A DNA stretch of 64,000 nt from Lomentospora prolificans (lineage: Eukaryota; Ascomycota; Sordariomycetes; Microascales; Microascaceae). The translations under genes and the position numbers were made by a program. The notes beneath the pieces are model-generated. The model searched no databases and was not told the DNA's origin. It saw nothing but the letters and a program-made list of their open reading frames with translations. Location of the stretch: assembly GCA_029532625.1 (NCBI GenBank), contig JARFXM010000009.1:1054001-1118000 (forward strand), written 5' to 3'. Shown piece after piece: positions 37,105-49,800 of this stretch (the first letter of the stretch is position 1; the number at the start of each line of letters is the position of its first letter).

Positions 37105-39973
37105 TCAATCCTCCAGGTTGTTCGGGTGCCAGCGACAGAAATCCTTGTGGACTCTGTTATCCTTCGCCAGGATCTCTTTATGACTGGCGCCACAGTCGTA
37201 GCAGAACTCAAACTTGCACTTGGTGCCTATGCTCATCCGTTGTTAGGAAAAAAAAAAAAGAAAAAAAAAACATCACTGACGTCTTAGTCGAGCTGGTTCT
37301 CCGTGATGAAATGTAAACGAGGTCGGGAACACACCCATCCGACTTGGTAAAACGAACGTGTAGAGTTGGGCGCAAAACAATAACACTGACGGCTCGACGA
37401 TGGCGATGCCGTGGGCAAGTCAAACTGATGACTGCGCGGTGGGTGTAAATAAAATAAAAGATCAAAGACAAGGAAACAAGTCAACAAGTTGTTGACAAAG
37501 AAAAACAAATAAAAGAAGAAAAAAAAGGAAAAGGAAAAGGAAAAGAAAAGCATCAACAAATGCCGGACGAGACTTCGTCAAACGAAATCAGCAGTCGGGA
37601 TAGTTGTTCGACTGTTGACGATTACGACTAGTGCTCGTCTTACCCGTCTTCGGCTTCGGGACCCTTACACTTGTAGCTGTGTCCTTTATACCAGGGGACA
37701 CTGCATCCCCAGCAGAACTCATAGGTGCACTTTAAACCTGTCAAGAAGAGAGACTGTCAGCACGAAACAGTTTCAATCTCTCAATCGACGAACAAGACAG
37801 GAAGATGACTCCATCTGTGGCACTCGCCATCTTGGCTGAAAGACCTTGCATCTCGACACAGCCATGCCGGCTAACGAAAACGACAAAACAGGAAAGAATA
37901 GGCATAGCCCATCATCCGAGGCCAGAGTAGGAGATATATGGATGTCTTGCCGACGAGTAAAGAAGATAGCAGTCTCAAACTTACAGGTCATGTGAGCGCT
38001 ATCATCAAAAGTTAGCACCTTCCTCCAACCCGCTGGGATCAAGCATCACCAGAGCAAAAGCTTACCAACCGCGGTTCTTCTCAATTGCCCATCCGCACCC
38101 GGGGCAGGGCTTCGTCGTCATCTTGATCGTGCTCGCACTCTTCGCCTCCTCGCGCTTTCGCCGAGCTGCAATCCTGCGCGCCACCTCCACCGCCTTCTCT
38201 GCCCGCCGACGCTCCTCCTTCTCACGGTTGATCATGCGTCGGCGACGAGCCGCCTGCTCACCAGCTACGAGTCCCTGAGCCACGGCACGATCCGCGTCAA
38301 TCTGGCGGCGACGACGAACGTCTACCGGCGCGTCGCTCTCGAGGCGGCTCTTGAAATTCTCGGGGTCCTCGAGGAGCCTATCGTACTCCTCGCAGGTGAG
38401 GCCCTCGTGCCAGGACACATTGTGCTGGAAACACGATCGATGGCCACAATGGAGGCAGATAACAATTGGATGGTGAGTCCCTGACTCATGGATCTGGCCT
38501 GAGCCGCACCCCGAGGTGCACCAGACAAAGTTGGTGGCCTCGGACATGGCGGACCGCAGAGCGAGTTCTTCATAACTGTGGCTGCGATTAGCTGGACCCG
38601 AAATAGGTCGGAAGACTGTGACTGTGGGGACCTTACCGCGCGAATGTTTTCTCATCGGCGTACTTCTGGATGTCTACGTATTCTAGTGCCTCGCGGCATT
38701 CAGGGCACCGGATTTCTGTCCAGATTTTCGAATTTAGATCCACTCGGATGGAGGTTTGGATACATTCGAGACAGGTCCCTGGAGCATGCTTGCATGTAAT
38801 GGTAACCGCTGTGGACGGAAACTCCGATGGAGGTTTAACATCGGCACAAATGATACACTCTCGGTCGCCGGAAGCAGGCCCCGCAACTACGCGCGTGTTG
38901 CTGACAAACACATGGCCATTCTGAGGCCTTGTGTAACGCTGGCCGAAACTGTTGATAGCGAAGTCAGCACAAATAGAAGCTTCAAACCTCCCCGCAAACA
39001 AAGGGGAAAGTGGCAAACTTACACCCACTCATCTGAGTCGGTCTTGGGCCTACTCATACTCCCGCCTCCGTCGGTCGAAGAGCTACCCTGCGCGGACACA
39101 CGGCGAGGCAGGTTGACCGAGTCCTTGGTGAAATCAACCGGTGGAAGATCGATACTATGATCAGGCACACGGCCGCCGAGGCTAACCAGGCGCGAGGTTA
39201 GGGGAGCTTGACTCGAAAGAGACCGAGGAAAAAAGGAATGAATGAAGAAAAGGCTCGCATCCAAAACTTACCTCCACTCATCTGGGTCGCACTCGGCACG
39301 AGGCTTCACCAACTCATCGAAGTGACGACGTGTGCGAGTGTCAGATGATGGCCGCTCAAAATCGTTGGCATTTCGCGGACTATGGGCCCTGTCGATGAGA
39401 TGGCAAAGTCAATACAGTGCATAACTCCATATTTCGAGGCACATCGAGGACTTACCTGGCCTCTATGGGCTCGGCTCTGGTCAGAAATTGATGGGCGTTC
39501 CTTAATTGCTCGTCTACATTCGTTATGGACTCGGCAAAACGATTCCTGTCAATAAACTGTAGCCGCCCGAGGAACGGATTGCCTCGCGGATCGCCTGAAA
39601 TTTGGCTCGGAACCCTCGCCGTCGAGGTGCTCGTACGGAAAGGGTTTTCACTGGCATTGGACGGTAAGACGGGCTCGGCGTTACGCATCGAATTGCGTGA
39701 AGGTTGGCTGTATCCGTCAAAGGTCGAATCGGATGACCGGACGCTGTAGGTCAAGGACGGAACCGTAGGCACGGGAGAAGCATTGCCAAACTGGTTGGGA
39801 GAGGGGTCGTCGATGAGAGCGTCAATGTCCAGCAGACCATGATTCACCAACCAGTATCCCGACGCTACGGTGGTGGCCGGAGAGACCTCCACCCGAGAAG
39901 AGTTCTGTCCACCACTAGACTGAGAGACGTTGCTCGCCTCACAGAGTGTGGCTTCAGAGGAAGCCGAAGACAT
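37105..39973 (-). CDS. RBR (RING-IBR-RING) E3 ubiquitin ligase with two candidate last exons
   Basis: RBR ligases take ubiquitin from an E2 onto a RING2 cysteine and then onto substrate. Shared exons are 39456-39973, 39272-39388, 39023-39181, 38637-38948, 38066-38575 and 37985-37998. RING1 (CIICADVKPPSEF to CPEC) is in exon 4. The IBR (CTSGCGSGQIHESGTHH, CLHCGHRSCFQH) and the first RING2 pair CPGC are in exon 5, which also has an Arg/Glu-rich likely coiled coil. The catalytic Cys codon is split TG|C across exons 5 and 6; the 14-nt exon 6 encodes AHMT. Two phase-matched terminal exons follow: 37640-37737 (575 residues) and 37105-37226 (583 residues). The ATG at 39973 is a conservative start; the frame stays open upstream to about 40150 without an ATG. 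The substrate is unknown. Confidence 0.88.
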
Positions 39974-41789
39974 GTCTGACTCCTCCAGGCGAGAGGGTTT
40001 GGGGGAGGGCTTGGGGCGATCCTTTTCTCGAAAGGGGAAGCCGTCACGAAGGACGAAGGATGAGAAAAGCGGACTAGCCAAAGAGGGAAAAATGGAGGAA
40101 GAACAAAACTTGACAGTTCTGAGTATTAGTCTCCTCAATGACCTTGACAAGGTGTTTGACCACCCAAATTCCTAAGTGAGGGTTAGTAGAGCCGATGAGA
40201 AGATGGTCAAAATGCAAGCTCACGCGATGAAGTCAGACTGCAAAGCTGGACGCGTCACCGTGTCTTCGGAGGTTGCACACTCTCTGACGATCAACTTTCT
40301 ACCCGATTGAACTCTGAAAGTTTCAGAAAACGATCGGAAGGTTGCGTCTGCTGTTTAGAGAAAAGCGGCTCCGAAAAGATTCGCGGGAGACGACTTGGGG
40401 AACCGATGTGGCTCGAAACAACAAAACAGGAGAGGGCAGGGAGAGAAAGGAAAGAAAAAGGAAGAGAGGGAGGGAATGAATGACTGGGTAATAAATAAAC
40501 AAAAGCCGGGCTGGAACGTGGCTGCTTAGTAGTTTGGTGATGGTGAGCCGGACGTGTAAGTTGTGAGTGAGTGAGGCTGTCACGATAGTTGCTTGATGCT
40601 GGTGGAGGAGGGGGCCAGAACTGCGTGTAAGTGCTTGCCACCCAGGCAAAGAGAAATGCACAGAACTGTCTCTGAGATTAGGATACAAAAGATAGTGAAT
40701 TGAATACTGGGATAAATTCTGTTTGTTCAGTGCCGTTAGAGCCTCAGGTTTGCCTCTGGAGTTGTGGTAGTTTCTTGTCCTTGTCCCCTCATCAGGCACT
40801 AGAAACCTCGCTTCACTGATGCCCATTTCCAACCCTTTATTTTCTTTTGCCCTAGAGCCACCGGATGTAGAAGTCCACACATAGTGATTACGATAAACGC
40901 AGCGCCATCGAATCAAGTCTCCCGCCTTCCATCCAAGGCCCGAGTCGAGCTGCGTCCCGTGCAAGGCGGTCAAGTGAATTGGTCAGACCACCTCTTTGCG
41001 GGCCCGTATTGGATATGTCCGCGTCGACGCGTGTGATTGACCGGCTTTCTAGGAGTGTGGGGATTGCTGCAAGCTGTTGGAGCGGTCGAACAGGGCATTG
41101 GCTGTGGTTTGCAGATGCAGCTGCAGGGAGAAGCGCGCATCCATGGATTGATTTCTGTATCCGGACATGGAACAGTTGAGTTGGGGGACCTAAACTCGGG
41201 CGAACATCCATCAATTGGATTCAACATGAGGCAAAGGATTACTGAAAGACTCAGCGCAGACCGTCGCACGTGATGCACTGTAGCATGGCTCAAAGGGTAC
41301 ATGTAGTGGGCGAGCCAAGCCCAGGCCTTTGGGACCCCGCTGGCGAGTGGCAAAACACCCGCTGAACCCCCGGACTGTAAGCTTGTGCCAGCCAGCCTGT
41401 CCGCCCTGCTTGCATCCGTTTGATCTCAAGCCTGCGTGCAAATATACGGGGCGAAAAGTCGTCCCGGGCGGTTGTCGAGTGGATGTAAGCGAGTGAAGAA
41501 TGGATATTGCTAGTCTTCGGTTCTATCCATAGTCGCCACTAAACCCCCGACGGAATCCATCAGTCTAGCTTCGAGGAGTATACATGTATTCCTGTATCTA
41601 CAGTACGTATCTAATGTGCCTCATGCAGTAACCGTCTAGACCACCGTCAGCCAACTTCATACACAAGTAACTGTCTCTCTCTCTCTCCTCATGATTCAAC
41701 GTAGATAGCATACAGGAGGGATATGCAAAAGCGAGAGGAATAGCAAAATCAAGACAGCTAAGAATCGCAAATAACTCGTTCCCCTTCTT
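39974..41789. other. intergenic region between the RBR and ABCD genes
   Basis: Right of the RBR start, up to about 40330, lies its probable 5' leader, possibly with leader introns (acceptor-like CTCAG near 40125 and TTAGG near 40170). The rest holds the promoter and the ABCD gene 3' flank. No gene is supported. Confidence 0.45.
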
Positions 41790-44091
41790 CTACACATCCG
41801 TCAACTCTTCCATCCTCCTCTCCAACTCCGGAACCTGCCTCAAGAGCACCTCCAACTCCTCCTTCTCATCCTCCAACTTCAACCTCTTATCCGCATCGAG
41901 CTTCGTGAACACATAATTGCCCTGCCCGTCAAACTGCAAGATCCAGCTGTGGTACTTCCACAGGCTACGCCTGTGGCTCACCGTCATGAGCGTAATGTTG
42001 AGCGCCTTGGCCCCGTCGTACATGGCCTTTTCGATCTCGAGTGTCACGCTGCTCGTGCACTCGTCGAGGATTGCGTACCGCGGCTTGTGGTAGAAAAGGC
42101 GCGCCATCGCCACCCGCTGCTGGAGACCGCCCGAGAGCACGTCGCGCCACTCGGCCTCGGCATCCCAACCCTCATCGTACAAGTCGACGAGATGTTCGAG
42201 GCCGAGAGACGTGAGAATCTTGAGGAGGTCAGCGTCGGTGACTCCCTTGGCCCGCATGGCACGCAGGCTGTCGGGGTAGATGATTTGCTGGCGGAGGGAG
42301 CCGCGGCTGAGGTAGGGCCGCTGGGGGATGTAGAAGATGTCCGTGAAAGGCGGCTTGTGGACGGTGCCGCCGTAGACGGGCCAGAGACCGCCGAGAATGC
42401 GGAAGAGGGATGACTTTCCGCAGCCGTTAGGGCCGACTACGAGAAGATGGTCACCCTGCTTGAGGGAGAACGAGAGAGCCTTGACGAGGACGTCACCGTT
42501 GGGAGAGATGATGGGACTGAGGTGTGTTAGTGACTTTCGATATGATCAAACGTCGTGGTTGGATCACTTACACATCGATGAATTGAATGTCCTTGCTCTC
42601 CACGACAGTTCCGCGCCCCTTGAGCACTGCCTCATTGTCCTCGGTGCCAGAGCTCGACACGAGCTTCTTCTCAAAGTGGCCCGCCTGGATATCATCCATG
42701 ACCTCGAGAAGCGAGGCCACACGCGAAGTGTAACCCGCCAATTCCATAATCTCCCTATAAGAGAACATAATGCGACCAAAGGCATCAGACGCCGACAACA
42801 GCATACGGCGGTTAGTGACGAAACTTTCGGTCCGGTCGCCTGTGTTCATGGCAACCTGGCCTGGAAGCTTGACGAAGACGGGGACACTGCAAAGCACGAG
42901 GCCGAGGGCGCCCCAGAAGTACTTGATGACAAAGTCCTCCATGAAGCCGTGGTAGAAGCGTCGACGGAGAATGTAGTTGACGTGTTTGATGAGGGTAAAG
43001 TAGCCCTTGTCAAGGGTGTCCTTCTCGGCCTCATGACCGGCATATAGGGCTACCTCCTCGCTATAATCAATTAAGCGAGAGTGCTGGAAGCGGAACTCTC
43101 CCTCTAGCCTGGCTTCGTCGGCGACATATTTGCCAAAGGGCGGCGTTAGCGCGCGCATCACGTTGGCGGAGAGCTGGACGAGCAGTGACATGAAGACAAC
43201 TCCCTCTCCTCCGACACTGCGGGATAGCGAGTACGTGTAAATGGTCTATAGAAGTTAGCTTTGAAGTAGATCAAGAACAACGAATAAACTCACCATGTCA
43301 AGGAGAGGCTTAGCCAGGTTGCTGTATAGTTCAGCCAAACTATTGGAGAACTTGGCGACATCTACAGCAATGAGCTGATCCGGGTTCTTTATCCGGTCGT
43401 CCAGCGCCGACAGTCCGTAAAAGGTGAGCTGCGAGAGGTACTTATCGTGGATAAACTGCGTCAGCCTCGTTCGATACTTGAGCGACAGCTCAGCTTGGTG
43501 ATACGAAAGCTAGCAAATGTTAGTAACAGGCCCCGGAAACAGCGGGCGGGCGAAGCGTACCATGGAATTCGTAAACGTCGCCGGCACAGCAATAAGCATC
43601 CACCACACAATCCTCATCAAAAACTCCCTCCCATTGCCCTTCACCAAGCTCTTGACAATCGCGCCGTCCATGGCTGCGACTTTGACGCTGATCAACGTCC
43701 TCACAACCAAAAAGAACGTATGGCTAATCAGCAACCGCGCCTCCTTGCTCCTCCACCCGGGGACGACAATCTTGAGCAGTCGCAACAGCGAGCGGAAGAA
43801 CTCGCGGTTCAACTCCACCTTTCTGCGCTTCTTGCCCGCGCCCTCGCCCCCCTCGGCGGCGTCGCTGATGGACACGGTGCTGCGCTTCGCTCGGTGCTGC
43901 TCGGATTCGCGCTGCGACGCTGCCTTTTGCTCGGATATCGCATGGCGCACACGGTTTACGAGAGCGACGAAGAGGGTGATCCACACGGCCTTGGAGATGC
44001 GGCTCCGGTTGGCGAGGTACAGCTTCGTGAGGGTTGTTATTATGCCGCGGACCGTGCGGACATGGCCCGAGACTTTAGATTGAACAGCCAT
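41790..44091 (-). CDS. peroxisomal ABC half-transporter, ABCD (ALDP/Pxa) family
   Basis: Imports long-chain acyl-CoA into peroxisomes for beta-oxidation, working as a dimer. Four exons join in phase: 43561-44091, 43294-43509, 42572-43245 and 41790-42516, giving 715 residues. An N-terminal membrane domain contains the ABCD loop EEVALYAGHEAEK. The nucleotide-binding domain has Walker A GPNGCGKSS, IPQRPYLSRGSLRQQIIYP, signature LSGGLQQR, Walker B YAILDECTS and a switch His in VSHR. A short Glu/Lys-rich coiled-coil tail follows. Yeast has two members, Pxa1 and Pxa2, and I could not decide which this matches. Its length is close to human ABCD1-3. Confidence 0.93.
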
Positions 44092-44910
44092 GGCTGGTTA
44101 GCTATGGGGCGGACAGGCTGGCCGTCGTGGGCTGGTTGGTCTGAGGAAAGATGGATACAACGAGAGTGTTAAACAAGGTTCAGGTGTCTTGTGATGACGA
44201 TTCACACGTGTAGATTAGACCCGAGGCTGGGCCAAGTTTCCGTGTGGACGTTCCGCAGCTGCGAAACTCAGTGTCTTGCGACCTGGACTAGATCATCGGA
44301 AACACAAAGCGCAGCATTAATTCGTCCTCGATGAGATTGAAGGGAAAAGAGAGCGTCTCTGGGTTGCAAAAGAGAAGAAATGAGTAAAAGGAAGCTGCCA
44401 CCTTCTAATTGCCGGAGCTTGCCATTCAATCGTCTTCACAAGCCAAGTCACAAGTGGATTTGCCCCAGGAACAGGTGCGGACCAGCGTCACTGACAATTA
44501 CGTCCTCGGCCGCCAAGTAGACCAAGAAACCGAGCCACCCCGGATTCCAGCGGTTCTCCCAGCATGTGATCCGGTTTAGCGTGCCAATGATGACCAAGCC
44601 GTTGTATCTGGAGCACCGCCTCAGATGATCCCGAGCTGGTGTGTCATCTGTGGCGCAGATCAAGGAGTCAAGCCACGAACGCGGGGTGGTATAGTGCGAG
44701 TTCTACTTTGCACCTACTCGTGTCCCACACCCTACCTCCTGGGAGGTATTAGGGTGTGGAGCGGGGCACGAGTACTTCGAACTTTCGTCTTGGGAACTTT
44801 TTTTTCAGGCCGCCGCCACTTCGTTTCGACTTTGAATTGCCTCCTTTGATCACCATACGACTCATCCCTCAACTTATACCGAGAAACTTTTACGCGAGAG
44901 CACCGAAAAA
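44092..44910. promoter_or_regulatory. divergent upstream region, ABCD transporter and dph3
   Basis: Two divergent starts border this gap. No gene is supported. The 5' leader of dph3 is probably the T-rich stretch from about 44790. Confidence 0.45.
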
Positions 44911-45230
44911 ATGTCCGACGATGAGGAACTCTCCGTCTATGACGAGATCGAGATCGAAGACATGACCTACGATGCCGATCGCGAACTCTACACCTATCCC
45001 TGCCCCTGCGGCGACCGCTTCGAAATCTCTCTCTACGACCTTCGAGACGAGTCCGACATTGCCGTGTGTCCGAGTTGTAGCCTCATGATTCGGGTTATAT
45101 TCTCCCCGGTAGGAAAATCCCACTATATTGAAGACCTTTCGTCTCGCTTGTGTAACTAACAGGCTTCCAGGATGATCTTCCTCCAGAGCCGAGTACGACT
45201 GGCGTAGCCCCTACTTCCGTCACTGCTTAA
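44911..45230 (+). CDS. dph3: diphthamide biosynthesis protein 3 (Kti11, CSL zinc finger)
   Basis: A small electron carrier needed for diphthamide formation on elongation factor 2 and, with Elongator, for tRNA wobble-uridine modification. Exons 44911-45108 and 45171-45230 join in phase 0, giving 85 residues. The CSL finger is complete, with Cys pairs in YPCPCGDRFEI and VCPSCSLMIRVIF. The N-terminus (MSDDEELSVYDEIEIEDM) fits the family. The second exon adds DDLPPEPSTTGVAPTSVTA. The 62-bp intron ends CTAACAGGCTTCCAG. Confidence 0.95.
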
Positions 45231-46831
45231 GGCGGGATATCTGTTATCTGGAGAATTACAAAAACGCCTGAAAACCGAACGACTCTATCCTTTCCTTCAA
45301 ATCTCGACTGCAAATGCGCATTACAGGGTGGAATCGTGAAACACCAACATGGCTAGCCTCGACTCATCCCCATGAGCGTTTGGAACGGCCTCCCAGTGCG
45401 GCCGCATGAGTCTGAAGTTGACGGGCCGGTCCGCTGCAGCTATACTAGCATCACCACAGAACCATTTCCAGTCGCAATACCCCAACTCAGGTGCGACTCC
45501 ACCTCACAGCCAGTGCCAGGCCCATGGAATCACGCGACCGCGCTTCGTGGCATCTTTAAAAAGGTTCAAGCATGCGCTTTTGAATATATGTCGGAGTGGG
45601 CTGTCGAATCGATTTCCAAAACAGCAATATTAGATAGATGGACCATCGCATTACCTTTGCGCTTGCGATATCGTGTCAGCAAACAATATCGGGAGCTGAT
45701 GAGAGAGGCTAACTCAGCCCGCAAGAAACTTTCAAGCCCTGCAAAATTCTATCCCAAGTCTGAAACGAAACTCTTCGACGAACTGGAAACACAGTGGTAT
45801 CAAACTTTAAACTGCCCAGCCCGCGGCAATCCTTATGACCGATGGGTCCTTGACCTGAAAAGGACCTGGTCGAGGGCGAAGGCACGCAAATCTCCGCTCG
45901 TATTGACAGAAGATCTCGCCATCCAGAGGCTCGTTACCCAAGCGAAATACGCGCCAGACGGGGCAGCCCAGTATATGACGATGCGATAAAGCACGCTGTT
46001 CTCAGAACTCATGGAGAATATCGCAACCTCCCCCACCGAGGAAAGGAACGGGAGACCACGCTGTAAGGCAAAGGCGGCAAAGGCCGCGAAGGCCGGGCTA
46101 TAGAGTCGAAAAGGGCAAAGGAAAAACACTTGCCTGTCCGTGTATACCCAAGAATGCCAAAAAGACCCATTTGATCAACGCCTGTTTCCAAGTCCACTCG
46201 CATTTGAAGTTCACCCGGGTGCGTAGACCGGCCCTAACAGGTCGAGCGCCTGAAAAAAGCCCTGAAACTCCTTCGAACCGTTTCTGATCAAGAAGAGATT
46301 GCCTTTCGAAGAACCCATCAGCAAGCCTTCGAGATCACCTAGAGCATCGCTAAAGGTGCTAAAAGAAGCCAGTGAAGCTGCTGATCGAAGAACTCACGAA
46401 CCCATTGACTTCGTGAGAATAGCGGACGGCTGGCTATTTAAAACTTGTCGCACCTACCCGCATATCCATCGAAATGGATTCCCTTCGGATCATCGTTTTA
46501 TACAGAAATCGAATCGTTTCTTTTAACTGGCTTTCGCTATTTTGACTGACTGTAGATATGATCGCCAACAGATATGGATATGAAAGGAAGCGTGAAGTGA
46601 TAACTCCTGAAGAACGTTGTGGGCTCAAACCGCTGGTCTAGCTTTATAGACGCCAACTAGAGATATGCACCTATTATTTCTCGAGTATACCTTGGTAGTC
46701 AGAGCTAGTAAAAGGAAATATAGGAAAAAAAATATTGAATGGAACCCCAAACGCAATGTTGCTCTTCTTTATAGTCAAGGAATTTGTTTGTTCATTTACT
46801 TATTTTCGACAGGTCACACACAATTAGTGTA
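45231..46831. other. region between dph3 and LeuRS, mostly relic sequence
   Basis: The stretch has no complete gene. From 45372 to about 46270 it carries a gag-like relic, listed separately. The rest, up to the LeuRS stop, holds short disrupted ORFs and the LeuRS 3' UTR. Confidence 0.4.
45372..46270 (+). mobile_element. possible decayed copia-type retroelement gag
   Basis: An ATG-started ORF of 205 codons (45372-45989) contains a segment (about WTIALPLRLRYRV to NPYDRWVLDLKRTWSRA) whose pattern recalls fungal Ty1/copia gag. Coding-like sequence continues in other frames after its stop, for example DDAIKHAVLRTHGEYRNL. Near 46130-46200 it yields CPCIPKNAKKTHLINAC, a C-x-C...H-x4-C arrangement like a gag zinc knuckle. 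No LTRs, protease, integrase or reverse transcriptase were seen. The frame breaks point to decay. The resemblance is from memory and weak; it could instead be a lineage-specific gene. Confidence 0.33.
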
Positions 46832-49800
46832 CTACATTTCCCTAATCTCAAGAGTCTTCTCCTCCGCCACATTCTCAAAGTGGAAGACAGGCGATCCAGG
46901 CACCGCGTTCTCAGCGGGTATCGTCAACGGCACCTCCTTACCCTCCAAATCTACCGCCTTCTTGCCCTCATCCTGGAGGATCAAGATATCCACCTCCTTC
47001 AAGTTGGCCGACCTCTTGAGACCGGGCACCATCTGCTTGAGGATCTCGGTCTCGTCAAAAGCCAGCGTGCGGTTGAGCACAATATTGACGGGCTCGCCCG
47101 AGGCAAGACGCTTCTTGAGGGCCTGGACGAAGGGCATGGCCTTCTTCATCTCACCCATCTTGCCAATCTTGCCGTTGAGCTCCTTGTCGTTGACGGACTT
47201 GGTGGCGGGATCCCACATCTCGCGGAGGAGCTCGACGTACTTCTCCTGCCATGCAGGGAAGGTGGTGGAGACGCAAATGGTGAGCTTCTTGGGCTTCTTG
47301 GGGTCGAAATTCGTGGCCTTGCCCTTGGCTTTCTTCTTGAGCTGGTTGGACTCGGCCGAGTTGACGTTGGAGGCGGTATCTTTGATGTACTCGCGGGCAG
47401 CGGAAAGAACGGGGTCGACAGCGGGGACCTCGGGGAAGCGGGCACGGTGGATAGTGTCCTTCTCGCCGAGAACCTTGAGCCAGATGTACTCGGAGAAGTG
47501 GGGGGCGATTGGGGAGAGGAGAACGGCGAGGAGCCTCATCCACTTGTTGACAAGGTCGGCGTGAAGAGGAATACCGCCAGAGATACAAGCCTCACGGTAG
47601 AAATCACGCGCCGACGAGAGATCGTAGAGTGCGGCCTTAAGAGCGAGCTTGTAGTTGGTTTGGTTGTACTGAGAGATGGCCTCGGTGGCGGCAGCATTCA
47701 TCTCATTTTCGAAGAAGCGGTCCTGGTACGAGTTCAGCTCGCCGGTCCTGAGTTTGGCCTTGTCGCGGGTCATCTCCTCACACCACTCACGAAGGGTGTA
47801 CATGCGGAGAATGCTGTTGTCGGCGACGTCCTCCTCGAAGTTGGCATCGGAGATGGAATCACCGGCATCAGCAAGAGCGATCCGGGAACCGTCAGCACCA
47901 TACTTGGCAACCAGCTCGTGGAGGGTCAGGAAGGTTCCAGTGGACTTGGACATCTTCTCGCCGTTTAGAAGCAAGTGACCATTGGCACGGATGGACTTGG
48001 GCCAGTATTCCCTAGAGAACATGGCAATATGGTTATAGATACAGAACTAGAACTGTTAGAACCCTAGCCGCTTAACTAGTCAGGGACAGACTTACGGTCA
48101 AGTGATTAGGAATCAAGTCACGGCCAGATACGCGCACATCGATAGGGTAGAAGTACTCGAAAGACCTTCGGAGCTTATGGAGGGTCTGTTTGGGGATCTT
48201 GGAAGCCTCGGCGATAGAATCATCGTAGTCACGGCGGGCGAAGACGTAGTCCCAGACCTCATCAATCATTTGGCTGGCTTCAACATTCGCTGCGCCCTTC
48301 TCACGGCCGTAAATATCGGTGTGCAAGAGCTAAACTATGAGTTAGTGGCTTCCTGACGGATATGTCAATGCTGAAGACTTACGTGGCAGATGGTGTAGTA
48401 GGCCATGTAGATGGTACTGTCGGAAAGAGACTCAACCAAGACCTTCTCGTCCCAGGGCAACCTGCTTCCAAGGCCATAGTTTCGGCTGACAGCCCAGTCC
48501 TTGAGCCAGTTCAGGACACCCTCAAAGGCGTTCTTGGTTTCGGGTGAGTAGGTGTTGAGGCCGTTTTCGACAAAGTCGAGTGCGGTCTTCTTCCACGACT
48601 CTTCACCATATTCGATGAACCACTGGTCCATGAGGGCAACGATACATTCATCGCCAGAACGGGAGATGACGAGACCTTCAGGTTCGGAGTAGGCAAAGGC
48701 CTCGTTGTTGTCGATGAGCTGTTGTCGGACCTTGGGTTTGGCAGCCTCAACCTTCTCGCCCTTGTAGTCGCCAACCTTCATGACACCCTGATAGAAGCCC
48801 TCCTTGTAAGCAAGCTCCTTGGCCTTAGCAAGCTGCACAGTGTCCTTGGGGGAGGAAATCTTGAGCTGCTTGACGAGGGTCTCGGCGCACTTGTCACCGT
48901 AGGTAGGGGTATCGATGATGGGAATGATCTCTAACTCGGCCCACTCTTTTTGGATACCGTAGTACTCGGGCTTCTTCGCGAGATCCGTAACAGTAGCATA
49001 GTCGTCAGGGCTGTCGGAGGGAACCGACGTGACAACGCCAGTACCTTTCGTGGCTAGAACCGTCTCCATGGGGAGCACACGGACACCTTCCTTATGGCAG
49101 GACAGCGGCGCGTTGACGAGCGAGCCAATCAAGTCGGAACCCTCAAGGTTGGCAACCTTCTTGATGACGCCGTTCTCCTGGAAGATACCCTGGTATGCCA
49201 TGTTCCTGGCAGCTCGCTCGGTGATGACAAAGTATTCGTTCTCGGAGGCCTGGTAGATGCCGTACTGAAGTTTAGGGCCGACAAAACAGCAGGTCTGGCC
49301 ATACATGGTCTCAGGTCTTAGGGTGGCAGGGACCAAGAAGACGCTGGCACCCTCGGGGAGCTTGCCCTTGATGGCGTCGGCAGCCTTGGGCGCCCACTCC
49401 AGAACCTTGAGCTTCAAGGCAGTGTACTAAAAGCAACGTCAGTATGAGGATGGCGGCAGCCAGGATTGAGAATTAAGTCAAACCTCTTGGGGGTTGAGGG
49501 CCTCGCCCTGCGACCTGTCATGGTCCATACAGGGTTGGCCGTCCTTGATACAGTAGATGGTATAACGCTTGCCGAACTTCATCTTGCCCGCCTCCTTCAA
49601 CCGCTTCATATGCCAGCGCACGAACTGATCGTAGTAGGGGTTAAGGTCGGTCGTGACGAAGCTTCGCCTCCAGTCAATCCGGGCACCAAAGCTCTTGAGG
49701 TCACGCTCGGCGAGGGGGCTGAAGAAGGTGATCCAGTGGTTCGCATCGGCAAAGTGGTGAATCTCTTCGGTGGGGATTCCAATGGCCTTCATGATCTGGA

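Noticed and set aside
37640..37645. Internal donor (GG|GTAAGA) at the end of RBR exon 7A, linking it to exon 7B
   Set aside because: Joining this donor to the 7B acceptor shifts the frame and hits a stop after a few codons, so the exons fit better as alternatives than in series.
40323..40973. 216-codon minus-strand ORF
   Set aside because: Low-complexity, Ser/Leu-rich, no domain, intergenic composition; it overlaps the possible RBR leader.
46665..47968. Plus-strand ORFs of 299 and 394 codons
   Set aside because: Both are antisense to the last LeuRS exon, which has clear family motifs.
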